From assembly GCA_028284745.1 (NCBI GenBank), contig JANQRC010000035.1, positions 1 to 64,000 on the forward strand: a DNA stretch of 64,000 bases, written 5' to 3'. The notes beneath the pieces were generated by a model that did not search any database, was not told the DNA's origin, and saw only the letters and a list, made by a program, of their open reading frames with translations. Of the stretch, positions 17,360-25,761 are shown one piece after another. This DNA is from Flavobacteriaceae bacterium. GTDB lineage: Bacteria > Bacteroidota > Bacteroidia > Flavobacteriales > Flavobacteriaceae. Position 1 is the first letter of the stretch, and each line of letters begins with the position of its first letter. The position numbers were made by a program, and so were the translations under genes.

Positions 17360-19771
17360 ATGCAGACCAACTTAATCTCCCAAGATGATATATCATTTGA
17401 AGATTTCAAGAAGATCGTATTGAATGATTATAGGATCGTCGTTACTAGTAGAGAATGTAGTTTACTTGGCAGAAGAGAGGTGCTTACCGGCAAAGCTAAG
17501 TTTGGCATCTTCGGCGGCGGAAAGGAAGTCCCTCAAATCGCAATGGCAAAAGCTTTTGAAAAAGGCGATTGGCGTGCCGGCTATTACAGAGACCAGACTT
17601 TTATGATGGCCATTGGCGAGCTTTCGGCCAAAGAATTCTTCTTAGGCCTCTATGCCCATCCCGACATTGAAGCAGAGCCCATGTCTGGAGGGCGCCAAAT
17701 GGGCGGGCACTTTTTAACGAAGAGCATTACCAAAGATGGGCATTGGAAAGACCTGACCAGGCAACGAAATTCTAGTGCAGATATCTCATGTACTGCTGGG
17801 CAGATGCCTCGCTTGGTAGGGCTTGCACAAGCATCGAAGGTATATCGTCATGTTGAAGGTATCGACATCACAAAGTTTTCTGACAACGGCAACGAGGTTG
17901 CTTGGGGCACCATAGGAAACGCCAGTACCAGTGAAGGTCATTTCTTCGAGGCCATCAATGCAATGGGTGTGCTGCAAGTGCCTGTCGTGATGAGTGTCTG
18001 GGATGATGATTATGGCATCTCCGTACCAAATAAATATCAAACCACCAAAGAGAGTATTTCTGAGATCCTTTCTGGTTTTCAAAGAGATGAAAATAATGAG
18101 GGATACGAGACCTTCACAGTAAGCGGTTGGAACTATCCTGAACTCATCGACGTATATCAACGTGCGGGGCAATTGGCACGCAACAAGCATGTTCCCGTAC
18201 TGATCCATGTGCAAGAGCTTACGCAGCCACAAGGGCATTCTACTTCTGGCTCTCATGAACGCTATAAAAGTGAAGAGCGTCTGGCTTGGGAGAAGGAGTA
18301 TGACTGCAATCTGAAGATGCGAAAGTGGATGCTACAAAATGAGATCGCCAGTGAAGAAGAGTTGACCCAGCTTGAGAAGCAAATAAAGAAAGACGTCAGA
18401 GAAGCCAAAAAAGAAGCTTGGAGAACCTTTCTCTCACCTATAAAAAGGCTTCAGCAAGAAGTTATTGCGCTGTTGAATTCTCTAGCACAGAACAGTAGCA
18501 ACAAGAGTTTTATTGAAAAGCTCAAAAACGACTTGATCGCTACCGACGAACCTAGCCGAGGCGATGTGGTCAGCATCGCCAGACGTGCGTTGCGCTATGT
18601 TGCTTCAGAACAGAGCAATGAAAGAATCGCGCTAAAGAAATGGATCGCCAATTTCTTTGAGCGTGAACAACCCAAGTTCAGTTCGCACTTGTATAGCGAA
18701 ACGGCCAAATCTGCCGTTCACATCAAAGAAATAAGACCAAAATATGATGAAGGCAGCCCTACGGTAGATGGTCGCATTGTGCTTCGTGACAATTTTGATT
18801 CCATCCTGAATCGCCACCCCAACACATTGATCTTTGGTGAAGACGCCGGAGCCATTGGTGATGTGAACCAAGGATTGGAAGGCTTGCAAGAAAAATATGG
18901 AGAGCTTCGCGTTAGTGACACCGGGATCCGAGAGACGACCATCATCGGGCAAGGAATTGGCATGGCCATGCGTGGCCTCCGCCCCATTGCCGAAATTCAG
19001 TACTTGGATTATCTCTTATACGCCATACAGACTTTAAGTGACGATCTAGCGACACTTCATTATCGCACGCATGGAAAGCAGACTGCACCTTTGATCGTTC
19101 GCACACGAGGGCATCGTCTTGAAGGAATCTGGCACTCAGGTTCCCCGATGGGAGGCATTGTACATATGCTACGTGGCATGAACATACTGGTGCCCAGAAA
19201 TATGGTCAAAGCTGCTGGTTTTTATAATACCATGCTACAGAGCGATGAGCCAGCGTTGATCATCGAATCATTGAATGGCTATAGACTTAAAGAAAAACTG
19301 CCTTTGAACCTTGGTGTATTCAGAACTCCTGTGGGCGTTGTGGAAACATTGAAAGAAGGAAAGGACATCACGTTAGTTTCCTATGGCTCTACGCTTCGCA
19401 TCGTTGAGCAGGTTGCGAAAGAATTGCTTGAAGTGGATGTCGATGCAGAAGTCATCGATGTGCAATCATTATTGCCCTTCGACATCAATCACGACATCGT
19501 AAAAAGTGTGAGGAAGACCAGCCGACTCCTGGTGATCGATGAGGATGTCCCTGGTGGCGGATCGGCTTATATCCTTCAAGAGATCCTCGAAAAGCAGAAT
19601 GCATATCCGTATCTAGACAGTAAGCCACAGACGCTTTCGGCAAGGCAGCATCGTCCCGCATATGGCTCCGATGGAGATTACTTCAGCAAACCCAATGCAG
19701 AGGATATCTTTGAGAAGGTCTATGCCATCATGCACGAAGTAGACCCCAATAAGTATCCAGAGCTTCGATAA
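17360..19771 (+). CDS. 2-oxoacid dehydrogenase E1, fused alpha and beta subunits (branched-chain type)
   Basis: 803 residues. The N-terminal half is the thiamine-diphosphate E1 alpha domain (GRQMGGH near 111; GNASTSEGHFFEAINAMG in the 190s; DDDYGISVPN). The second half (about 470-803) is the E1 beta transketolase-like domain (FGEDAG, GIRETTIIGQGIG, RTRGHR, DEDVPGGGSAY). The fused form is common in Bacteroidota and is usually annotated as the branched-chain 2-oxoacid E1; the genes for E2 and E3 are not in this window. It makes acyl-CoA starters for iso-fatty acids and breaks down Val/Leu/Ile. Pyruvate specificity is less likely but cannot be excluded. Confidence 0.88.
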   Translation: MQTNLISQDDISFEDFKKIVLNDYRIVVTSRECSLLGRREVLTGKAKFGIFGGGKEVPQIAMAKAFEKGDWRAGYYRDQTFMMAIGELSAKEFFLGLYAHPDIEAEPMSGGRQMGGHFLTKSITKDGHWKDLTRQRNSSADISCTAGQMPRLVGLAQASKVYRHVEGIDITKFSDNGNEVAWGTIGNASTSEGHFFEAINAMGVLQVPVVMSVWDDDYGISVPNKYQTTKESISEILSGFQRDENNEGYETFTVSGWNYPELIDVYQRAGQLARNKHVPVLIHVQELTQPQGHSTSGSHERYKSEERLAWEKEYDCNLKMRKWMLQNEIASEEELTQLEKQIKKDVREAKKEAWRTFLSPIKRLQQEVIALLNSLAQNSSNKSFIEKLKNDLIATDEPSRGDVVSIARRALRYVASEQSNERIALKKWIANFFEREQPKFSSHLYSETAKSAVHIKEIRPKYDEGSPTVDGRIVLRDNFDSILNRHPNTLIFGEDAGAIGDVNQGLEGLQEKYGELRVSDTGIRETTIIGQGIGMAMRGLRPIAEIQYLDYLLYAIQTLSDDLATLHYRTHGKQTAPLIVRTRGHRLEGIWHSGSPMGGIVHMLRGMNILVPRNMVKAAGFYNTMLQSDEPALIIESLNGYRLKEKLPLNLGVFRTPVGVVETLKEGKDITLVSYGSTLRIVEQVAKELLEVDVDAEVIDVQSLLPFDINHDIVKSVRKTSRLLVIDEDVPGGGSAYILQEILEKQNAYPYLDSKPQTLSARQHRPAYGSDGDYFSKPNAEDIFEKVYAIMHEVDPNKYPELR

Positions 19772-19804
19772 TATTTTCTATCTTCAAGGTGAATTAATCG
19801 GTCG

Positions 19805-20974
19805 ATGTTTCTCACCTTTCCGAATTTCAATCTGTACAGCACACCGCTGCTGATACTCGTTGTTCAAGGGCTCATTTTTGCGTTCTTGCTACTACGGCGC
19901 TACTTGGCCCAAAAATATGTGGCCGACCTCTTATTAGGCCTTCTATTGCTGATCACGGCTTATCATCGTACTACTTACACCATCGGTTTCATGGATTGGT
20001 ACGATACCTTTAGAAACACAAAGGTGAATTACTATTTGGTAAACCTAGGGCTAGCCGTTGGCCCTTTGATCTATTTGTATGTGAAAAGTCTGGTAGTGCC
20101 CAACTTCAAGTTCAAGAAGGTGCAACTGTGGCATTTTTTACCAGCCCTACTAGCAATAGTCTATGATGCTATCATTTTGATTCACGACATACAGCAACCA
20201 GGTTTTGACGAGGTGCAAAACGGGCCATGGTATCTTAAATACAATATGGAATTACTTCCAAGGTTGTTCTACGGATCGTACTATACCTCATACCTGTTGT
20301 ATTTCGCCTTTACGATCCAATTGTTCTACAACTACAAGAAGAAGATCGAACAATTCTTTTCCAATACCTATAAAGTTGAATTGAATTGGATCCGAAACTT
20401 TTTGGCCATCTACATTTTCCTCACCGTGTACAGCTACGCACAAGATATTTTAAGCCTATTCATGGAGATCGGCTATAAGGAACGCTGGTGGGTCAATCTC
20501 TTCTCTGCCATCGCAGTCGTGTACTTGGGCGTAAAAGGATATTTCACAGACCTTTCCAGCTTGTACAAGTTGACCTTCAACTTTAGCCCAGACACGATCG
20601 TCGAGAACGAGGTGAAAGAAGATCTCACACGCGAAAAGCAAAAGGTGAAAACCTATTTTGAAGCTGAGAAACCTTACCTGAATCCAGATCTAACGTTGCC
20701 AGAAATGGCCAAGCTGCTAAAAATGGGCACCAACGAACTCTCTCAAGTGATCAACTCGGGCTTCAAAATGAACTTCAACGACTTTGTGAATACATACCGG
20801 GTTGATGAAGTAAAGAACAGCATGCTAGACCTAAAGAATGAACACCTTTCCCTGCTCGCAATTGCTTATGATTCAGGATTTAACAGCAAAGCAACCTTCA
20901 ACCGTGTCTTTAAGAAACTTACGGGTGTTTCTCCTTCACAATATCTGGCCAAACATAAAGTTGGGACGTCTTAA
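19805..20974 (+). CDS. AraC-family regulator with N-terminal membrane domain
   Basis: 389 residues. The first about 245 residues hold seven or so hydrophobic helices; the last about 100 residues form an AraC-type double helix-turn-helix (PEMAKLLKMGTNELSQVIN, then LSLLAIAYDSGFNSKATFNRVFKKLTGVSPSQYL). Such membrane-embedded AraC regulators are frequent in Flavobacteriia, and their signals are mostly unknown. Its position directly before the DoxX/lipoprotein cluster suggests it controls those genes. Confidence 0.88.
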   Translation: MFLTFPNFNLYSTPLLILVVQGLIFAFLLLRRYLAQKYVADLLLGLLLLITAYHRTTYTIGFMDWYDTFRNTKVNYYLVNLGLAVGPLIYLYVKSLVVPNFKFKKVQLWHFLPALLAIVYDAIILIHDIQQPGFDEVQNGPWYLKYNMELLPRLFYGSYYTSYLLYFAFTIQLFYNYKKKIEQFFSNTYKVELNWIRNFLAIYIFLTVYSYAQDILSLFMEIGYKERWWVNLFSAIAVVYLGVKGYFTDLSSLYKLTFNFSPDTIVENEVKEDLTREKQKVKTYFEAEKPYLNPDLTLPEMAKLLKMGTNELSQVINSGFKMNFNDFVNTYRVDEVKNSMLDLKNEHLSLLAIAYDSGFNSKATFNRVFKKLTGVSPSQYLAKHKVGTS

Positions 20975-20992
20975 ATGATGATTTGAGACGTC
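20965..20992. promoter_or_regulatory. Inverted repeat straddling the AraC gene stop codon
   Basis: Two 12-base arms, GACGTCTTAAAT and ATTTGAGACGTC, pair at 11 of 12 positions around a GATG loop. No T-run follows, so an intrinsic terminator is unlikely. The position between the regulator and the first DoxX gene would suit an operator or an RNA hairpin. Confidence 0.4.
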
Positions 20993-21073
20993 TCAACAAC
21001 ATTTGAAACCTTTTTCGCTGCACCGATTCGCAATTTTGTCTTGTCAAATTTCAACCACTAAAAAATTGCGATC

Positions 21074-21592
21074 ATGAAAAGGTTATTCAAGTTCATCATC
21101 ACGCCTGTAGTACAAAGCAAATGGTATGCAGACTTATTATTTGCCATCCCGAGGTTTATCTGCGGGTTTCTATTGACGGCTAGTTTTGGTTCTGACAAAT
21201 TCGGCATGCCATGGACCGCCGACCATCGTCACTTAGACCTTTTTGAAGTAGCCTATTGGTTTCCGCAAGACGTAGCCAACTATGGTGGCATCTTTGCCAT
21301 GTTTCCCGTATTCTTTGCTTGGATGGGCGCCTTTAGTGAAGCGGTAGGTGGGTTGTTCCTTGCCTTAGGCCTTAAGACGCGAATCGCTTCCTTCTTGATC
21401 ATGTGTACCATGCTTGTGGCCATCTTCATGCAAAAATGGGGCAGCAGTGTTTGGGGGATGTTACCTGCCATGGGCTTCCTCTGGGTAAGTATCTACAACT
21501 TGATACTAGGCTCTGGCAGATTTGGCATCGACTATCTGCTATCTAGAAAAATGAGGCGTTCAAAAATTGAAATTCCGTTAGCACAACTATAA
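21074..21592 (+). CDS. DoxX-family membrane protein
   Basis: 172 residues with four hydrophobic helices. The second carries a GxFSEAVGGLFLALGLKTR-type segment, the conserved DoxX heart; the N-terminus has a family-like IPRFICGFLLTASFGSDKF. DoxX proteins are inner-membrane proteins linked to quinone or thiol redox balance in a few systems, otherwise unknown. It is first in a short run with two small lipoproteins and a second, shorter DoxX gene at 22615. Confidence 0.78.
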   Translation: MKRLFKFIITPVVQSKWYADLLFAIPRFICGFLLTASFGSDKFGMPWTADHRHLDLFEVAYWFPQDVANYGGIFAMFPVFFAWMGAFSEAVGGLFLALGLKTRIASFLIMCTMLVAIFMQKWGSSVWGMLPAMGFLWVSIYNLILGSGRFGIDYLLSRKMRRSKIEIPLAQL

Positions 21593-21610
21593 CATCAAGA
21601 GACAAAAATC

Positions 21611-21997
21611 ATGAAAAAGCAAATCGTATTAGCTGTCACCTTGGCTTGTTTGGCACTTACTAGCTGCGTACAAGAAACACATACGAAAAACATTAGCGTC
21701 GAAGTAGACATGACCAACGTAGAAAATGTTGCTGATGTGGGCATTCGCGGAAACTTCACCTCGCCACCTTGGAATAAGACGCTTCTGTTGAAGGACCCAG
21801 ATGGGGACGGAATCTATGCAGGAAGCTTTACACGACAAGCTGCAAATGGCAACATCAGCTTCAAGTTTGTGAATCAAAGCGACCTATATGAGTTGCAAGG
21901 GCAAAACAACAGAAGCCTACAGTTCGAATACAAGCCCGAGACCATTACTTGTAAAGCAGTATTTGACAATCCAGAAACAATGATAATCAAAGAATAA
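21611..21997 (+). CDS. Small lipoprotein with a carbohydrate-binding-like beta-sandwich
   Basis: 128 residues. The lipobox ends at Cys19 (LALTSC). The mature part has the pattern VDMTNV...VGIRGNFTSPPWNKTLLLKD followed by DGDGIYAGSF, similar to starch-binding (CBM20/CBM48-like) or amylase N-terminal modules, but without an enzyme. Binding of a sugar is an inference from this pattern only. It sits 18 bases after the DoxX gene and is probably co-transcribed with it. Confidence 0.6.
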   Translation: MKKQIVLAVTLACLALTSCVQETHTKNISVEVDMTNVENVADVGIRGNFTSPPWNKTLLLKDPDGDGIYAGSFTRQAANGNISFKFVNQSDLYELQGQNNRSLQFEYKPETITCKAVFDNPETMIIKE

Positions 21998-22018
21998 ATC
22001 ATTCAAATCATACATCAC

Positions 22019-22513
22019 ATGAGGCATTTAAAACTATGGACCCTCTTGGCAATGGTTAGTTGCCAAGCTCAATCACAGGAAAAGGTAAGCATGAATGACC
22101 TTGCGCCCATTTTCGAAACAACTTGGGAAGGCACATTGACCTACAAGAACTACTCCGATGGGAAACCCGTGAGCCTGCCTTGCCAGCTGACATTGACAAG
22201 AGTAGACGAGCATACGATCGAATATGTACAAGAATATCCAACGGAGCCTAAGGCAAATTCAAAAGGGAAATGGGAAATCGGAAAAGATGGTTCGACCTTC
22301 AACGGAAGTGAAATTGTTAGCAAGCGCATCAACAGTGACCAAGATCTTGAATTCACGGTTAGATCTGAAGGTCAAGACAATGGAATAGACAGCACCATGT
22401 TCATCACGTATACCATTGGTAATGAATCGTTAAGCTATGTGAAAGAGGTGCTTCATCATGGCACAACAGAACGGTTTGTAAGAAATAAGTACGAATATCA
22501 AAAGTCTGAATGA
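22019..22513 (+). CDS. Lipoprotein of unknown function
   Basis: 164 residues. A short signal ends at VSC (Cys15). The mature domain is a beta-rich, lipocalin-like single domain (TWEGTLTYKNYSDG, LPCQLTLTRVDEHTIEY, GKWEIGKDGS). I recognise no family. It follows the small lipoprotein by 21 bases in the same direction. Confidence 0.6.
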   Translation: MRHLKLWTLLAMVSCQAQSQEKVSMNDLAPIFETTWEGTLTYKNYSDGKPVSLPCQLTLTRVDEHTIEYVQEYPTEPKANSKGKWEIGKDGSTFNGSEIVSKRINSDQDLEFTVRSEGQDNGIDSTMFITYTIGNESLSYVKEVLHHGTTERFVRNKYEYQKSE

Positions 22514-22614
22514 ACTACCATCGTACACAAGGTCTAGGACGAACAACAAGCCTGCCCTAGCCTCATCTCAATAGTTTTTTATAGCTTTAGGACCACTAAC
22601 TAATCTTTTTCTTC

Positions 22615-22998
22615 ATGAAAAGTAATACATCAGACTTGGGCCTATTGGTCCTAAGGCTTGGGTTTGCAGGATTGATGCTTACCCACGGGATCCCAAAACT
22701 GCAAATGTTGATCAACGGGCAAGGAGCCGAATTTCCTTCAGTAATGGGAATGCCTGGCACACTTTCCCTAGTGTTGGCCGTACTCGGCGAACTGGTAGCG
22801 CCCATTCTCATCATTCTAGGTTGGAAGACCAAGCTGGCAAGCCTGTTCCCCATTGTCACCATGGCTGTAGCGGCTTTTTCGATACACGCCGCAGACCCAT
22901 TCGGAAAGAAAGAATTCCCACTACTCTATCTGTTTGGCTTTCTAGCCATTTTTTTACTAGGTGCTGGCAAATTCAGCATAGAGGGCAGAAAAGGTTGA
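22615..22998 (+). CDS. Short DoxX-family membrane protein
   Basis: 127 residues with four hydrophobic helices and the DoxX pattern LGLLVLRLGFAGLMLTHGIPKL near the start and GELVAPILIILGWKTKLA in the middle. The size is typical of stand-alone DoxX. It closes the AraC-DoxX cluster and is followed by a terminator-like hairpin. It starts 101 bases after the previous gene, so it may have its own promoter. Confidence 0.8.
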   Translation: MKSNTSDLGLLVLRLGFAGLMLTHGIPKLQMLINGQGAEFPSVMGMPGTLSLVLAVLGELVAPILIILGWKTKLASLFPIVTMAVAAFSIHAADPFGKKEFPLLYLFGFLAIFLLGAGKFSIEGRKG

Positions 22999-23060
22999 AG
23001 AATTACAAGTTTAGACTTATGAGTTGCGGATCATAAAGTAGATCGTTACCTCGGTATGAG

Positions 23061-23101
23061 AAGCGAAGCTACGAATGAGAGATCCACGTGGCTTCGCTTT
23101 T
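23061..23101 (+). terminator. Rho-independent terminator after the DoxX cluster
   Basis: AAGCGAAGCTACG pairs with CGTGGCTTCGCTT at 12 of 13 positions across a short loop and runs into TTTTAT. Confidence 0.65.
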
Positions 23102-23139
23102 ATATTGTGTACACACTCAAAATCACAATTCGTAATTCA

Positions 23140-23161
23140 AAGATCTTCAATTGAAGATCTT
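23140..23161. repeat. Perfect 22-bp palindrome at the holA 3' end
   Basis: Centred between 23150 and 23151; 11-base arms AAGATCTTCAA and TTGAAGATCTT. It includes the last holA codons and its TGA stop. Confidence 0.6.
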
Positions 23162-24151
23162 CACCAACAGCTCTTGCAAAAGGTCTTTCGAAGGAAGGTT
23201 GCTTGCTCCGACACCTTTGCTCTTTACATCGGCTTCACGCAAGAACGAGACCACTTGGCTTACCTTCTTCATGGGGAAATTGCGTGCTGCATGCTGATAC
23301 TCAGGCACAAAGTACGGATTGATCCGCAACGCAGCAGCTACATTACGTTGCGATCTGTCATGCAAGCCATGATAATGCAGCAATTGTGAGAAGAAGTTAT
23401 ACAGCAGCGAAACCGTGACCACGGTGGGATTGTCCTTTGGGTTTTGCCCGAAGTATTTGATGATCCGGTAGGCCTTGGCCTGATCGCGCTCACCTATTGC
23501 CTTACGGAGCTCAAAATTGTTATAGTCTTTGCTAATGCCGATGTTTTCCTCGATCACTTCGGGTGTGATCTCGCTTCCTGCCGGCAAAAGCAATTGTAGC
23601 TTTTTAAGCTCATTGTCGATCTTTCCCAGATCAGTTCCCAAGAATTCGACGAGCATCTGCGTGGCTTTCGGAGTGATCTTGTATTTACGACCCATCATTA
23701 CGCGACGTATCCACTCGCCTACTTGATGCTCGTAAAGCTTCTTGCTTTCGTACACCACACCTACTTTTTTGGCAGCTTTGTACAAGGCTTTGCGCTTGTC
23801 TACTTTCTTGTATTTGTAGCACACTACCAACACTGTTGTGGGTTGTGGGTTTTCTACATAGGCAGCTAACTTTTCAATGGTACGCGACAGATCTTGAGCT
23901 TCTTTGACGATCACCACTTGGCGCTCTGCCATCATCGGGTAGCGCTTGGCGTTGCCCACGATATCTTCTACAGAGACATCACGACCGTACAGTACCATCT
24001 GGTTGAAACCTCTCTCCTCTTCTGGCAGTATATGATCTTCGATATATGCTGCTATACGATCAATATAATAGGGCTCCTCTCCCATCAATAGGTAGAAAGG
24101 CATGATGGTGCCATTCTTGATGTCGTTCACGATCTGTTTTACTTCGTCCAA
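23147..24151 (-). CDS. holA: DNA polymerase III delta subunit
   Basis: 334 residues, the usual length. The N-terminal LMGEEPYYIDRI, the segment NAKRYPMMAERQVVIVKEAQDL (AAA+ core) and the C-terminal helical collar (AAALRINPYFVPEYQHAARNFP) match HolA of Bacteroidota. Delta opens the beta clamp during clamp loading. The start is TTG at 24151 (MDEVKQIVNDI), the normal N-terminus of relatives. It is divergent from the nuclease-like gene. Confidence 0.92.
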   Translation of the reverse strand: MDEVKQIVNDIKNGTIMPFYLLMGEEPYYIDRIAAYIEDHILPEEERGFNQMVLYGRDVSVEDIVGNAKRYPMMAERQVVIVKEAQDLSRTIEKLAAYVENPQPTTVLVVCYKYKKVDKRKALYKAAKKVGVVYESKKLYEHQVGEWIRRVMMGRKYKITPKATQMLVEFLGTDLGKIDNELKKLQLLLPAGSEITPEVIEENIGISKDYNNFELRKAIGERDQAKAYRIIKYFGQNPKDNPTVVTVSLLYNFFSQLLHYHGLHDRSQRNVAAALRINPYFVPEYQHAARNFPMKKVSQVVSFLREADVKSKGVGASNLPSKDLLQELLVKIFN

Positions 24152-24193
24152 TTGAAGAGAGGATTTTTGCAGCTAAAGTCGTTTCTTTGGAAA

Positions 24194-24637
24194 ATGATAC
24201 CGTTGAACTTTCCAGAATATCGCTTCCGCTTCAAAAATAGCGAAAATAAGACCTACGTCTTCGACCGAATTCGGAAAAAGTTTGTGGTGCTCCAACCCGA
24301 AGAATGGGTGCGACAGCACGTTGTTCATTTTCTGATCAAAAAGATGCGATATCCTGAATCTCTCATTCAAGTTGAAAAGCAGCTGATCGTTAATGGGTTG
24401 AGGAAGCGTTACGATATCGTTGTCTTCAACAAAGACGGGAGTATCTTCTTGATCGTTGAGTGCAAGGCGCCGAATATTGTGATCGATCAGTCTGCCTTTG
24501 ACCAAATTGCTCGCTACAACCTAGCACTCGATGCGCAGAATCTCATGGTCACCAATGGTCTGTCTAACTACTATTGCCAACTGCACTATGATGCAGAAAC
24601 CTATCGTTTTCTGAAAGAACTGCCCGAATATGTGTAG
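24194..24637 (+). CDS. Stand-alone HsdR N-terminal-like nuclease domain protein
   Basis: 147 residues from the ATG at 24194; a TTG at 24152 extends the frame but would begin inside the holA start region. The chain matches the type I restriction HsdR N-terminal domain alone. A PD-(D/E)xK core is visible: RYDIVVFNKDGS followed by FLIVECKAP (Asp...Glu-x-Lys), then a helix QIARYNLALDA. There is no helicase part and no HsdM/HsdS nearby. Small proteins of this kind next to holA are widespread in Bacteroidota and have no known role. Confidence 0.8.
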   Translation: MIPLNFPEYRFRFKNSENKTYVFDRIRKKFVVLQPEEWVRQHVVHFLIKKMRYPESLIQVEKQLIVNGLRKRYDIVVFNKDGSIFLIVECKAPNIVIDQSAFDQIARYNLALDAQNLMVTNGLSNYYCQLHYDAETYRFLKELPEYV

Positions 24638-24665
24638 TTTTGCCAATTGTTAATCAAACGCACGC

Positions 24666-25667
24666 TTGAAGATAGCCATCGTCATACTCAACTGGAACGG
24701 CAAAGCACTTTTAGAACAGTTCTTGCCATCGGTCATGCAGTTTTCAAAAGAAGCTGATGTTTATGTTGCGGACAATGCCTCTACTGATGATTCGGTCAGT
24801 TTCGTACAATCACATTTCCCTTCGGTCAGAATCGTACAAAATAAACAGAATTGGGGATTTGCCCAAGGATACAATGAAGCTTTGAAACATATCGATGCTG
24901 ACATCTACTGTTTGTTGAATTCAGATATCGAAGTAACAGAAGACTGGCTTTCTCCTGTTGCAAAGCAATTTGAAAAACAACCCGAAACAGCCATTATTCA
25001 ACCAAAGATCCTTGACCACAAGGATTTCGCTAGGTTTGAATATGCAGGTGCTGCTGGCGGATTTATCGACAAGCTTGGATACCCCTATTGTCGCGGACGC
25101 ATCTTTCAGTCCATCGAAAAAGATGCTGGCCAGTATAACGATATCGAAGACATTTTTTGGGCCACTGGCGCTTGCATGTTCATTCGAGAGGAGGTCTTTT
25201 GGGAACTCAAGGGCTTTGATGTAGATTACTTTGCCCACCAGGAAGAAGTAGACCTCTGCTGGCGTGCACACAACAGAGGATACAATGTACAGTATGTGGG
25301 CATGTCAAAGGTATACCATGTGGGTGGCGCCACCATGCACAACATGAATCCCTATAAGACATTCTTGAACTTCAGAAATTCATTATATAGCATCACCAAG
25401 AATTTACCGAAGCGTTATGTGACTTTGCTGATTTTCATTCGTCTGCTACTTGATGCCGTTGCAGGGGCAAGATTTCTGTTCCTATTGCAATTCCGTCATT
25501 TCTTGGCCATTATCAGGGCACATGTAAGTTATTATGTGAATTTGCCAAAAACACTGAAAAAACGTGGAAATACTAAAAAATTCCAAAAATACCACGGTGT
25601 AACATCCATCGTATGGGACTATTTCGTAAAAGGCAGAAAGAGCTATGCCCTATTGCAAAAGGACTAG
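24666..25667 (+). CDS. Family 2 glycosyltransferase
   Basis: 333 residues starting with TTG. A GT-A fold is seen from residue 1 (IAIVILNWNG), with nucleotide-sugar site DNASTDDS and the metal-binding stretch LLNSDIEV. ATGACMFIREEVFWELKGFD marks the acceptor side, with a catalytic-region EVDLCWRAHNRGY. The C-terminus has a hydrophobic segment that may bind the membrane. It resembles rhamnosyl/WbbL-like transferases; the sugar is unknown. The neighbours (OmpA, Sua5) give no clue. Confidence 0.88.
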   Translation: MKIAIVILNWNGKALLEQFLPSVMQFSKEADVYVADNASTDDSVSFVQSHFPSVRIVQNKQNWGFAQGYNEALKHIDADIYCLLNSDIEVTEDWLSPVAKQFEKQPETAIIQPKILDHKDFARFEYAGAAGGFIDKLGYPYCRGRIFQSIEKDAGQYNDIEDIFWATGACMFIREEVFWELKGFDVDYFAHQEEVDLCWRAHNRGYNVQYVGMSKVYHVGGATMHNMNPYKTFLNFRNSLYSITKNLPKRYVTLLIFIRLLLDAVAGARFLFLLQFRHFLAIIRAHVSYYVNLPKTLKKRGNTKKFQKYHGVTSIVWDYFVKGRKSYALLQKD

Positions 25668-25761
25668 GAAGCCAATTTTTTGTTAAGCTACCTTTCAAGT
25701 TCTATTATTTTAATACTTTTGGGCTGTTGAAATTTTAACATATTTGACAAACAACCTATCT

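Noticed and set aside
23140..23161. Palindrome as an intrinsic terminator of holA
   Set aside because: No T-run follows on either strand and it overlaps the coding end.
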